Assembly (NCBI GenBank): GCA_014843695.1 | Contig: CM026401.1 | Coordinates: forward strand, 46,637,477 to 46,701,476 | Reading direction: 5' to 3' | Length of the DNA stretch: 64,000 nucleotides | Origin: Archivesica marissinica | Lineage: Eukaryota; Mollusca; Bivalvia; Venerida; Vesicomyidae | Part shown: piece by piece, positions 1 to 11,300 of the stretch | How positions within the stretch are numbered: the first letter of the stretch is position 1 | How the letters are laid out: the number at the start of each line of letters is the position of its first letter | Notes under the pieces: model-generated | The model's database searches: none | The model's input: the letters and a program-made list of their open reading frames with translations, nothing else | What the model was told of the DNA's origin: nothing | Position numbers and translations under genes: made by a program

Positions 1-308
1 TCTATACCAAGCGTGTGCTACTGTCGCGAGATATTTTAAATCGTATTAGTCTAAAAACTAATTATGCACAGGCACAAAGGGTGAGATATAACGGTAAATC
101 TGTACCATAAATCATGTTATTCAGGATACACACATTGCATTACGCATGGATGTTGACCCTATTTACATTATTTTATGTCAACAAACATCGTATACGACGG
201 TTGTTTATTAGTTGAAATTTGAGGTAAATATTCGGAAAACAATTATACATTATAATAGGAAAATACATTCTGTATAAATTTGCGTTTTCACTGATGTGTC
301 GCTTTAAA
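1..308 (-). mobile_element. Partial TTAA-ended MITE (family of 29379-29861), cut by the window start
   Basis: The end TGTCGCTTTAA at about 298-308 and the inner stretch with ACAGAATGTATTTTCC (read on the minus strand) match the left half of the element at 29379-29861 in inverted orientation. The other terminus lies outside the window. No coding capacity is seen; it is presumably a non-autonomous DNA element. Confidence 0.6.
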
Positions 309-444
309 GCTTTCCTCCTATGATGAGTTTTCAAAATGTTGTCTTTCACAGTTGTGAAAGGAAATACTATCTTTCACTGTCAGACAGACACTAACATTTG
401 ATACCGAAACTATTTTTATTGCTAACGTTCACACTAACAAACAT

Positions 445-1660
445 GGCTGTGCGGATGTGTCTTGTAGTGAAATGAGGGTCAAGTGGCTGTGCGGATGTGT
501 TTTGTAGTGAAATGAGGGTCAAGTGGCTGTGCAGATGTGTCTTGTAGTGAAATGAGGGTCAAATGGCTGTGCGGATGTGTCTTGTAGTGAAATGAGAGTC
601 AAGTGGCTGTGCGGATGTGTCTTGTAGTGAAATGAGGGTCAAGTGGCTGTGCGTATGTATCTTGTAGTGAAATGAGGTCAAGTGGCTGTGCGGATGTGTC
701 TTGTAGTGAAATGAGGGTCCAGTGGCTGTGTGGATGTGTCTGTAGTGAAATGAGGGTCAGTGGCTGTGTGGATGTGTCTTGTAGTGAAATGAGGGTCAAG
801 TGGCTGTGCGGATGTGTCTTGTAGTGAAATGAGGGTCAAGTGGCTGTGCGGATGTGTCTGTAGTGAAATGAGGGTCAAGTGACTGTGCGGATGTGTCTTG
901 TAGTGAAATGAGGGTCGTGGCTATGCGGATGTGTCTTGTAGTGAAATGAGGGTCAAGTGGCTGTGCGGATGTCTTGTAGTGAAATGAGGGTCAAGTGGCT
1001 ATGCGGATGTGTCTTGTAGTGAAATGAGGGTCAAGTGGCTGTGCGGATGTGTCTCTGAAATGAGGGTCAAGTGGCTGTGCGGATGTGTCTTGTAGTGAAA
1101 TGAGGGTCAAGTGGCTGTGCGGATGTGTCTTGTAGTGAAATGAGGGTCAAGTGGCTGTGCAGATGTGGTCTTGTAGTGAAATGAGGGTCAAGTGGCTGTG
1201 CGGATGTGTCTTGTAGTGAAATGAGGGTCAAGTGGCTGTGCAGATGTGTCTTGTAGTGAAAGGGTCAAGTGGCTGTGCGGATGTGTCGTGTAGTGAAATG
1301 AGGGTCAAGTGGCTGTGCGGATGTGTCTTGTAGTGAAATGAGGGTCAAGTGGCTATGCGGATGTGTCTTGTAGTGAAATGAGGGTCAAGTGGCTGTGCGG
1401 ATGTCTTGTAGTGAAATGAGGGTCAAGGGCTATGCGGATGTGTCTTGTAGTGAAATGAGGGTCAAGTGGCTGTGCGGATGTGTCTCTGAAATGAGGGTCA
1501 AGTGGCTGTGCGGATGTGTCTTGTAGTGAAATGAGGGTCAAGTGGCTGTGCAGATGTGTCTTGTAGTGAAATGAGGGTCAAGTGGCTGTGCGGATGTGTC
1601 TTGTAGTGAAATGAGGGTCAAGTGGCTGTGCGGATGTGTCTTGTAGTGAAATGAGGGTCC
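445..1660. repeat. 40-bp tandem array, about 30 copies
   Basis: Unit of about 40 bp with core GGCTGTGCGGATGTGTCTTG followed by TAGTGAAATGAGGGTCAAGT. Copies differ by single substitutions (gcagatg, gtatg) and small deletions (a missing ttgtag around 1051-1056 and 1483-1488). Short minus-strand frames over the array are a consequence of the repeat and are not genes. Confidence 0.95.
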
Positions 1661-2133
1661 CGACAGGGGCAGTAAAAATGAACAAAAGTGGATAAATCAT
1701 ATATCCAAAAATCATTGGAAATCATAACAGGAAAAGAAGATAGGTGTTTATTAATGAAAGATAGGAATTTATTTCATCACATGTTGGCGTCAAGGAAAAA
1801 AACATTTCAGTGACCACTGTGACATTTCGGTGACCACTGGATGAAATAAATTCCTATCTTACAATAACAAACACAATTATCCTCTGTATATCGTTTTCTG
1901 TTAACATACCAACAAACCACAAATTTAATCAACATAATTTTATTGTGCAATTTTCTGAATAAATAGCATTTAAATTTGTATAAAAAATAGACATATAAAT
2001 CAAACATATATCACTTGATCCTATTATTGTAATAAATTGATGCCTATTATTGTAATAAATTGATGCAAATACATGTAAGTGTACTAGTATACGATAGTGC
2101 GTTATTTTGTTAATAAACCAAATAGGGAATGTT
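1661..2133. other. AT-rich intergenic DNA, nothing recognised
   Basis: No exon, RNA gene or terminal repeat could be supported. There is a small direct duplication of a 24-bp CCTATTATTGTAATAAATTG-containing motif at about 2020-2065. Confidence 0.5.
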
Positions 2134-2770
2134 TAGAGTGGTGGAACCTATGCTCGGCGTATTTTCATCCGTATTTAAAATATTTATATAGTTCTAGGCT
2201 AATTTCGCCGACAGAGCTGAAACATGGTTCAATAGCATTCCGTTGAGTGTATCGGTAGGCTGATGCAACTGTCACGTGACTGGTCCAGCAGACGAATATA
2301 AACAGGCAAATCACTGGGAGAATATTTCCACCGAAACTGTTACGGTGTATGAGCAATTCAGGTAGCTATCCGAATTTTAAAAATCTACACCTAACCCGAA
2401 AAATAGTTTCTATACTATTTCTGATTAAGACCAATAAATGTTTTTACTCAATGATGTACTATATCAAAATACGATATTCAACAAGTTGTGGTGGATAAAT
2501 AAAACATAACAAGTAGTAGGTGCCCTGAAGTCTTCAATTCCACATATAAACGGGTGCCGACCGACACCGTTGTGATAGCTGTGTTGAGTAGCACGGTCAC
2601 GTGATGTATTGAGTAGCACGGTCACGTGATGAAGCTAAAACTGTCAACAAGTGTGATTTGAAAGTTGTTTTCACGACTTAAGAAAATAATAATATACGAC
2701 AAGTGCAATTAGCATTTTATACGGGTCATTATATGTGGGATTTATGTCGAGCATAGGTTCCACCACTCTA
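2134..2770. mobile_element. 637-bp non-autonomous DNA element with 23-bp perfect terminal inverted repeats
   Basis: Both ends read TAGAGTGGTGGAACCTATGC plus TCG inwards (2134-2156 and the complement of 2748-2770). Flanking TA on both sides is compatible with a TA target duplication. Two 26-bp direct copies of GTTGAGTAGCACGGTCACGT sit at about 2582-2632. A related, inverted copy occupies about 27495-28088. Short frames inside the two copies translate similarly (RYTQRNAIEPCF against RYAQRNVIEPCF), which reflects repeat identity more probably than coding function. Confidence 0.85.
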
Positions 2771-2860
2771 TATATAATACATGTTGACACAATGGAATGT
2801 TTATATATAATACATGTTGACACGAGGGAATGTTTATATATAATACATGACACAAGATTG
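2771..2860. repeat. 33-bp direct repeat, about 2.6 copies
   Basis: Repeated TATATAATACATGTTGACAC with gaatgttta, immediately outside the right terminal repeat of the element at 2134-2770. Confidence 0.8.
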
Positions 2861-3265
2861 AAATAGAATTTCAAACTATAAACATCCGCTACGGGGTAGC
2901 CATATTTTAATTAAATAATATCATGACCAGAAAGAATAGGGGTCATCTATTGTCTATCATTAATCTGCCCACCAAGTATGAAGACAAAAAGTCAAGGTCA
3001 CAACAAACTTTTAAAAAAGGGTGCTAAATCGCTCAATTGACCTTTGTATCCTGTGTCAGTGACCCCCAGGCAATAAATTAATGGTTCGGGAGAACGGTTT
3101 TCCTCAGTTGACCTAGATTTTTACTCAAGTGACCTCATTGGTTTAAACATATTTATTCGACATTATATAACATAATTTACTACAAATAATTATGTACACA
3201 ACAAATACAATTGGATTGAAATGAAAGCTAAAAGCTTAATGACTAAAAGTGACTCAATTGAACAG
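2861..3265. other. Unassigned AT-rich DNA
   Basis: Contains several short phrases such as TGACCTAGTGACC and AAGGTCA spacing typical of old repeats, which continue through 3430-3800, but no terminal repeats or exons that could be defined. Confidence 0.4.
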
Positions 3266-3426
3266 ACTTAGTAGAGGTCGTTACCAGGATGCTGCAGACT
3301 TAGTAGAGGTCGTTACCAGGATGCTGCAGACTTAGTAGAGGTCATTACCAGGATGCTGCAGACTTAGTAGAGGTCATTACCAGGATGCTGCAGACTTAGT
3401 AGAGGTCGTTACCAGGATGCTGCAGA
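3266..3426. repeat. 32-bp tandem array, 5 copies
   Basis: Unit AGACTTAGTAGAGGTCGTTA + CCAGGATGCTGC repeated five times, nearly identical. Confidence 0.95.
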
Positions 3427-3889
3427 TGAACTTGGCAACATTCCTACTTATGGTTCACAAGACGAATTGGCTTAAAAATGTTTCATTAAATTTGACCTAG
3501 TGACCTAGTTCTTGACCCCAGTGATATCATTTGAACAAACTTCATAGAGGTTGCTGCAAGGTTGCTACACACACAATTTGAAAATATGTCTCCTATTGGT
3601 CCATGAGACAATGTTTTCAAGCTTTTCTATTAACTTGACCTAGTGACCTAGTTCTTGTCATTAATTTACCCCAATTTGAAGAAACTGTGCACGTGTAAGG
3701 ATGATACAGACACAATTTGGAAACATTCTTATTACTGGTTCAAGAGAGAGAGAAAAAACAAATTAGTGGTTCAACAGTCATTTAAGTTGTTTGAATACCT
3801 TTTTTTTTAAAACAAGCCGTCGGTAAATAACAATGATTTATTATATAACAAATATATATACTTATTATATACTTTATTTATTTTACAAC

Positions 3890-4172
3890 AAAGTTCTGTC
3901 CGATTAGTGCAGTGGTTATTTTAGTGTTTGTTAACCCCTTACTCTATAACAGAGGAGTTTTATCATTTATCTCAGTCTTTCAGATGGGACGTTAAACCGA
4001 GGTCTCGTGTCGGTGCTTTACACTGTGCACGTAAAAGAACCAGAGGAGACTGGAATGGGTCTCTGTCTGTATCATTGCACTATCCTCCAAAACGACTAAT
4101 TTCTTCAGGAGGCGTCGCTCATATGGGCAACCGGTAGCGACGATAAATAAACGTAAATAAAGGTAAAACTCA
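3890..4172 (+). mobile_element. tRNA-derived SINE, family B, plus orientation
   Basis: tRNA-like head on the left, body containing GATGGGACGTTAAACCGAGG, GTAAAAGAACCAGAGGAGA and CAGGAGGCGTCGCTCATATG, ending in ACCGGTAGCGACGATAAATA. The same roughly 280-bp consensus recurs inverted at 24856, 48440, 53711, 54037 and 58301. The head here is degraded. No open frame of significance; Pol III-transcribed non-autonomous retroposon by inference. Confidence 0.85.
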
Positions 4173-4292
4173 CACACACGCCGACCACATTTGATATTAT
4201 GGATGATATTGTTAATAAATTTGTTATCTTCCATTGGTTATTATCCAATTTCGATATTTGTTTCAATCTTTTTCAATGTTTCTACATCCCAT

Positions 4293-4722
4293 TTAACCCA
4301 TTCAACCCCCAAGTAACTGACATGGACTGGTCCATTCAACCCCCAAGTAACTGACATGGACTGGTCCATTCAACCCCCAAGTAACTGACATGGACTGGTC
4401 CATTCAACCCCCAAGTAACTGACATGGACTGGTCCATTCAACCCCCAAGTAACTGACATGGACTGGTGCATGATATTTAACCCATTCAACACCCAAGTAA
4501 CTGACATGGACTGGTGCATGATATTGTTAGACCAATAAATTAATAAGAAAATTACCTTTGGACCAGTTCATTTATCAAAATGGGTAATTTTATCTAAAAA
4601 TAGTCATAATTATTACTGGCAAAAAGTGCAGATCCTGATGAGACGGCTCGTCACGAGCCGGCTCATCTGGATCTACACTTTTTGTAAGTCTATTTAGAGA
4701 CCTATAGTGTTGAAAGGGTTAA
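4293..4722. mobile_element. TTAA-ended MITE with internal 34-bp tandem repeats and a palindrome
   Basis: Left end TTAACCCATTCAAC and right end complement TTAACCCTTTCAAC form a 14-bp inverted repeat with one mismatch, both starting in TTAA. Inside the left end a 34-bp unit with CCAAGTAACTGACATGGACT is repeated six times (to about 4520). Near 4630-4680 is a strong inverted repeat around GGCTCGTCACGAGCC. Confidence 0.8.
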
Positions 4723-4739
4723 ACAACAATGTAACATGT

Positions 4740-5689
4740 ATATAAGCCAAACAGATATATCACTACAAACATCACCGGACAGGAAACAACATGTTTATTA
4801 GTCTTAGAGCTTCTCAATACCGACGGCTTCAACAAGGTCTGTATATTGTATATCAAAAGCAGACACAAAATATTGACCTAAAAATGTGACCTTGACCCTA
4901 CACTCGACATAGTGCCTGGATAAAGTAAACATTTACGCCAGGATATTTCAGTCGGCTTAAGAGATATAGATACTGTAAACCTAGAAACTTTCGCGGATAA
5001 TATGTTTCGCGTTTTTATTGTTCTGAACGATTTAGCGGCAATAAAGGTTTGCGATATTATGCCACCCACGAACTACGCAAACTCTAAGTCGCTTTGGCAA
5101 GTAGATCTAGGTCACATATCTAATGAATCCATGAAATGCAGTTCAATAAAAAAGTGTTCATGTTGAATCAGTTTACAGTTATTATTACCGTGTACATATT
5201 TGTCAGTCAAGCATGATCATGCTAATTGATTCAAATCATCGAAGCGCATCGTGTTTATTGAGTGAGTGAGCTTGTAATTTTTGTAGATAGTCTAAAACTC
5301 TTAACGAATACAATGTCGATACGTCACTTTCTATATGTAGTACGTTTTCTCGATAACCTCGTTCATTGCATTACTCTCGAGGTGCAGGCCAAGCAGACGG
5401 TAGGGAACAAAGAGTATCTAGTATGGAGGGAATGGCTGGTCACCGGTGGCTCATTCCTAGAGATCCACACTTTCATCATGGAGGACACGTTAATGACAGC
5501 ATAAAAGTCAAGTACATATAACAAACAGGCAGGAGTAATTATCGGACATAAACAGGTGGGTATTCTTGAGACATCAATTGCATGGATTAATTCACCGCAT
5601 GCGCAGCACCTGTAAATATAACAAGCAGATTCAAAATGAAACAAAGATATTTGCATAAACACACTCAACACTACATGCCTTAAACAGAT
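4740..5689. other. Unassigned intergenic DNA
   Basis: No gene, RNA or repeat boundary could be supported. Open frames of 63 to 111 codons here have no recognisable domain. Confidence 0.4.
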
Positions 5690-6425
5690 TGCCGGCAACC
5701 CAGGTGCCCACCCGTGCCTGAAATACTACACGTAAGGGCACACGGGGTCCTCCTCGGCAACCCAGGTGCCCACCCGTGCCAGAAATACTACACGTAAGGG
5801 CACACAGGGTCCTCCTCGACAACCCAGGTGCCCACCCGTGCCTGAAATACTACACGTAAGGGCACACAGTGTCCTTCTCGGCAACCCAGGTGCCCCCCGT
5901 GCCAGAAATACTACACGTAAGGGCACACAGGGTCCTTCTCGGCAACCCAGGTGCTCACCCGTGCCTGAAATACTACACGTAAGGGCACACAGGGTCCTCC
6001 TCGGCAACCCAGGTGCCCACCCGTGCCAGAAATACTACACGTAAGGGCACACAGGGTCTCCGCAACCCAGTGCCCACCCGTGCCTGAAATACTACACGTA
6101 AGGCACACAGGGTCCTCCTCGGCAACCAGGTGCCCACCCGTGCTGAAATACTACACGTAAGGACACAGGGTCCTCTCGGAAAACCAGGTGCCCACCCGTG
6201 CCTGAAATACTACACGTACAGGCACACAGGGTCCTCCTCAGCAACCCAGGTGCCCACCCGTGCCTGAAATACTACACGTACAGGCACACATGGTCCTCCT
6301 CGGCAACCCAGGTGCCCACCCGTGCCTGAAATACTACACGTACAGGCACACAGGGTCCTCCTCGGCAACCCAGGTGCCCACCCGTGCCTGAAATACTACA
6401 CGTACAGGCACACAGGGTCCTTCTC
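5690..6425. repeat. 60- to 61-bp tandem array, about 12 copies
   Basis: Unit contains GGCAACCCAGGTGCCCACCC, GTGCCTGAAATACTACACGT and AAGGGCACACAGGGTCCTCC. Copies between 6055 and 6185 carry several single-base deletions and are the most degraded; the last four have ACAGG in place of AAGGG, i.e. a recently homogenised block. Minus-strand reading TAGTATTTCAGG resembles a 3' splice site but no flanking exon is recognised. Confidence 0.95.
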
Positions 6426-6489
6426 ACTCAACAACAACTGAAGAATCGTCACATCAGCCAAGCTGTCGACGAGACTTTAAGCTCCAAAA

Positions 6490-6560
6490 CAATATATGTT
6501 ATATTTCGGGTTTTACGCCTGCATCAGCACCATTTTGGGCTATATCGCGGGTAGGCTCCA
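6490..6560 (-). mobile_element. 3' fragment of SINE family D
   Basis: CGGGTTTTACGCCTGCATCA with GCACCATTTTGGGCTATATC is the inverse of the 3' part of the complete element at 47508-47778. Head absent. Confidence 0.75.
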
Positions 6561-6689
6561 AAACAAAGATTGCATGCTGAGTCTGCCTGTGAGTCTGTCT
6601 GTGTGTCTGTCTGCAGGACAGGATAACTCAAAACGTTGCTGAAGGGTTTCAGGGTTCATTCTATGTCAGAATTTTGGGAGAAGTGAGAA

Positions 6690-7060
6690 AGCGCCTGATC
6701 GCTTCATTATATGGTGTTCTTTAATATACTTCTGCAAAATAGGGTTAAAATGCACAGTACAACCATTAAATACAATATTTGAATAGAAGAAGTGCTTTAT
6801 AATGGGCCAGTGTATCTTACTAGACACAATTTTGTTTGAAAATCGTATAAAAACCCAAAAATAAATTTTAAAACATTTTTTTTTTAGGGAGAAGTGGGGC
6901 CCCCAGAGGACGAAGTCAGGGTCCCTAGGGCGATCATTTCGCCCACATCGCCCTCTAGAATGGTCCCTGGGGTTTGATAAAACTTTGTAGATATATTGAG
7001 CAGGGCTTATAAAATTTTCAAAACCAAATCAGTCCAAGCTGAAATCGACAGTCATGACCC
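6690..7060 (-). mobile_element. Interspersed repeat family E, minus-oriented copy
   Basis: Matches, in inverted orientation, the repeat at 33395-33636 plus 34808-34860 (shared TGGGCCAGTGTATCTTACT, AGGGTCCCTAGGGCGA and AAAATTCTGACATAG-type segments). This copy is uninterrupted, so it shows what the other locus looked like before a hAT element landed in it. Class unknown. Confidence 0.75.
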
Positions 7061-7192
7061 CCCCCCCCCCCCCCCCCCCCCCCCGTGTCTCAATAATTGT
7101 ACGCCTCCACCCCCCCCCTTGTCCTCTAATAATTGTACGCCTCCACCCCCCCACCCCCTAATAATTGTACGCCTCCCCCCCCCCCGGCATAA
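7045..7192. repeat. Poly-C tract with three CCACC-rich repeats
   Basis: A run of about 36 C at 7049-7084 followed by repeats of AATAATTGTACGCCTCCAC. The poly-proline frame read from it is not a gene. Confidence 0.85.
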
Positions 7193-8139
7193 ATTCGTAA
7201 GTAAACCCACATTGCATTCAATCTTTATTTCTCAACAAGTTTGGCATGCTTTGCTGTGTTTGAGAATATATGTCGGAGATATAACTTCCACCTTTTGTGA
7301 TACATAGGCTGAGGGTTGATTTCCTGCAGTATTGGTCCATTGGTAGACACGCGCATCAACTCAATTAAGTGCGCACTGTGTAGCAAAATCAATTTTCTAG
7401 AAGCAAAACACGGAAATTCCATATCTATTTTTAGACACGCACTTGTAATTTTAAGAAGCTCCGTAACGGTTACTTCCCTTATAGACTATATATATATAAT
7501 GTGTTAATTACTGTGCCAGTCAGTTGACGGGATTAAATCACGTTATGAAGATTATTGACAATTTAGTGCCTCTGGGAAAACATCTGTCTTGGATTAATGT
7601 ATGGCTTTGGGATTATCGGAAAATAGGGGCAATTAACATATTCAACGATGCAGGTCGCATATCGTCTGATTTATGTATTTAACTGATTTCTTGGCTTTTT
7701 CAATAATTTTCTCGACCGATTTTTTATGACTTTTTGGTTGCTACAAACGGTCCGCCAGTTCAAAATTCGGTCCTTGACTGGGTGATCGGCATTTTTAGAA
7801 GCCCTGCTATTGAGAAATATGCTTTTGGGAGAAATCGGTCATGGTTTTCCGCATGCCACCTGGATAGCTCCCACACATGAAATAATCCGACACATCAAAT
7901 GGGATTTGAATACACCTACAGCTGTGAGTGGCAAGTGATTTCAAGTCAACGACCGTAACTACTCGGCCGCGGAGGCCCCGTTATGTTAATTTGTATTCTT
8001 AATCTATCAATCACAATGCGACCTTAACCACTCGGCCCCGTCTGTATTTAATAAAATTATGTCAACTTGTATTCATAACCTCAATCACAATGCAACCATA
8101 ACCACTGCCAGGAGCCCGTCTGTATATAAAAAATAAATG
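7193..8139. other. Region downstream of SLC35F6; degraded repeats
   Basis: About 7850-7990 carries a fragment (inverse of GGAAGCTATCCAGGTGACTT type) also present at 45000-45130, with GACCGTAACTACTCGGCCGC-like B-box ends repeated near 8020 and 8095, consistent with decayed tRNA-derived SINEs. It would include the 3' UTR of SLC35F6; a polyadenylation site was not fixed. Confidence 0.45.
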
Positions 8140-8316
8140 TCAACTTGAAACGTCAAAATGAGCTATACCTTCTCTACCTAATAACCTTTCATCATCCGCA
8201 TCCCTACCCTCGGGCTGCTGTAACTCCCTCATCTCCCGTCTACGTCTCCACCACGGCATGATAATAAGATCGTTGTAGAGCGCCATCCCTATCACCAGTA
8301 GGAAGAATCCTGCGAC
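8140..8316 (-). CDS. SLC35F6: SLC35F6 coding exon 8 (last)
   Basis: Starts in phase 0 after acceptor CACTTCAG and encodes VAGFFLLVIGMALYNDLI (last membrane helix), a basic stretch WWRRRREM and the acidic DDERLLG sorting-like tail, ending in TGA at 8142-8140. The acceptor plus first codons are the first of five 80-bp copies extending upstream in the intron to about 8702. Confidence 0.95.
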   Translation of the reverse strand, partial: VAGFFLLVIGMALYNDLIIMPWWRRRREMRELQQPEGRDADDERLLGREGIAHFDVSS

Positions 8317-11300
8317 CTGAAGTGAATATTTAGGGTAGTGTAACCTACTGTAAACAGAATCCGTGCAGTCTAAATAATGATAATGAATCCTGCGACCTGA
8401 AGTGAACATTTAGGGTAGTGTAACCTACTGTAAACAGAATCTGTGCAGTCTAAATAATGATAATGAATCCTGCGACCTGAAGTGAACATTTAGGGTAGTG
8501 TAACCTACTGTAAACAGAATCCGTGCAGTCTAAATAATGATAATGAATCCTGCGACCTGAAGTGAACATTTAGGGTAGTGTAACCTACTGTAAACAGAAT
8601 CCGTGTAGTCTAAGTAATGATAATGAATCCTGCGACCTGAAGTGAACATTTAGGGTAGTGTAACCTACTGTAAACAGAATCCGTGTAGTCTAAATAATGA
8701 TAGGGTAGTGTAACCTATAAGCTGTAAGTGAAGATTTAGTATAGTATAACCTACTGTAAAGTTGATTCATACAAGCTGACCATGAAGAATTAGTGTTGAC
8801 TGAATCTTACATCTGTAACTACTATAAGGGTTACGACCCAGACTACAACTTACCTGTAACAGGAAGTCCTCCAACTGGAAGGGAGATCAGATAACTGCCA
8901 TGGTTACGGCCCAGATTACAACGTACCTGTAGAAGGAAGTCCTCCAACTGGAAGGGAGATCAGATCACTGCCACGGTTACGAACCAGATTACAACGTACC
9001 TGTAGAAGGAAGTCCTCCAACTGGAAGGGTTGCCAGATCACTGCCATGGTTACGACCCAGATTACAACGTACCTGTAGAAGGAAGTCCTCCAACTGGAAG
9101 GGTTGCCAGATCACTGCCACAGTTACGACCCAGATTACAACGTACCTGTAGAAGGAAGTCCTCCAACTGGAAGGGTTGCCAGATCAACGCCAAGGTTACG
9201 ACCCAGATGACAAGCGTGCGAACACTGTCGAGCACCATTCTAGTTGTTGCACTAAGCTCCTTCGTCACACTGATACCGGCAAAGTTGAAGAATGCTATAC
9301 TCATTATATTACCTGCAGTGTTCATAGATCAAAAGAAAAGAACAATATGTTATTTGCACACATATATACAACGTACAATCTGACTGAATATAGTACTAAA
9401 GTAATTTACACTTCATTCAAAAGAGCTATCTGCCAACGGGTGCCAATGCTGACAATTTATGACTTTGAAAAAGGTCAACACGTAACCTGCCAATCACGAC
9501 TAAAGTCGGTTTTGCAAACAGCATAGAGCAGATCAAACAGCACAAATGTGCCGTATAATATACTCGCCGGTACCCATGTCATACACTCACTGGTACCTGC
9601 ATCATATACTCACTGGTACCCGCATCATATACTCACTGGTACCCGTATCATATACTCACTGGTACCTGCATCATATACTCACTGGTACCTGTATCATATA
9701 CTCACTGGTACCTGCATCATATACTCACTGGTACCTGTATCATATACTCACTGGTACCTGCATCATATACTCACTGGTACCTGCATCATATACTCACTGG
9801 TACCCGCATCATATACTCACTGGTACCCGCATCATATACTCACTGGTACCTGTATCATATACTCACTGGTACCTGCATCATATACTCACTGGTACCTGTA
9901 TCATATACTCACTGGTACCCACCGGTACCCGTATCATATACTCACTGGTACCCACCGGTACCAGTATCATATACTCACTGGTACCCACCGGTACCCGTAT
10001 CATATACTCACTGGTACCCGCATCATATACTCACTGGTACCCGTATCATATACTCACTGGTACCCGTATCATATACTCACTGGTAACCGTATCATATACT
10101 CACTGGTACCCACCAGTAACCATATCATATACTCACTGGTACCCACCGGTACCCGTATCATATACTCACTGGTACCCACCGGTACCCGCATCATATATTC
10201 ACTGGTACCCAACGGTACCCGTATCATATACTCACTGGTACCCATATCATATACTCTCACTGGTACCCATATCATATACTCACCGGCTGTGGCCGCAATG
10301 ATTCTCCAATTATTCCCCATCTGAACGAAAGCATCTTTAACATTTTCCAGCTTGTGATCTGCTGTATTACTGAAGGTTCCGGCATCAATATAACCAAATG
10401 GTATCAACAGCAATCCCAGAATAATAGCACCAAAAAATCCTACAATATACCAAAATATACCACAATACACCACAATACACCACAATATACCACAATACAC
10501 CATTAGTTTATACAAATTTATGTTTATACAAATTTATGAAGTTGTGATAGCGCATTCGCTACAGGTGCGAATGGTCCGGAGTTAGTTCGCGCCCAGCTGT
10601 ATTCGTTACAAATGTGTCCTTAGGCAAGGCATTTAAAGTCCACGTTGTCTCTTCTCTCTCCCTTGTTGCGATGTATTCCATCAGGAATGAGGTCCCGAGA
10701 GTGATTAATATAAGTTGTAAGAACTTGTTTTTTGCAATCGAGCTAAAATAAATGTGTATACATTCAAAAAAAAATAATTCCGGAAATGTCTTTGGATGGT
10801 GAAGCTACAAATTAACAATAATCAACATGAATCTCCAGAATCATTCAGAATCCACTCAGTTAGTTAATGACAAAAAAAACACCTGTGTTTACTGTTGTGT
10901 ATGTATGTATGTACGCTCCATTAATGTCAAACCCCTTGCGAGGACCTAGATATGTTTTCGTGGGCAGGCTTAGCCGACCTAAGTGGTTAACCAGTACTAA
11001 GCCATGTGTGTGAGGTGTCTTGCTCAATGACACTACATACGTGGCCTGACCGAGTATCGAACCCGGGGACCATTCGATTCCAAATCCGACGCTCTACCAC
11101 TGGAACACGGATGCCACACATTTGTTTCATGCAAAAACAAACAATAGGGTCGATCGGTAGGAATTTTTGTTTTGATTTTTCTCCTGGATACAGAAAAATA
11201 TGAAAAAACGAAATTTTGATGTTTTTGTTTGTAAATATCATAAAAAAAATTCAGGGTCAGGGCCTAATTTTTTTTTTAATATTTGCCTAATATATTGACA

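Noticed and set aside
6996..7307. Proline-rich frame
   Set aside because: Comes from a poly-C tract and CCACC repeats; no supporting coding context.
8140..8409. Longer version of the last SLC35F6 exon starting at an upstream ATG
   Set aside because: The part beyond 8316 is intron array; the acceptor CACTTCAG and alignment to the family place the border at 8316.
9062..9325. Exon 7 extended through its donor
   Set aside because: The extension codes array sequence with no family match; the GTACGT donor at 9145 restores phase with exon 8.
9546..10324. Two plus-strand frames of about 255 codons
   Set aside because: They read through the 22-bp donor-derived array antisense to SLC35F6.
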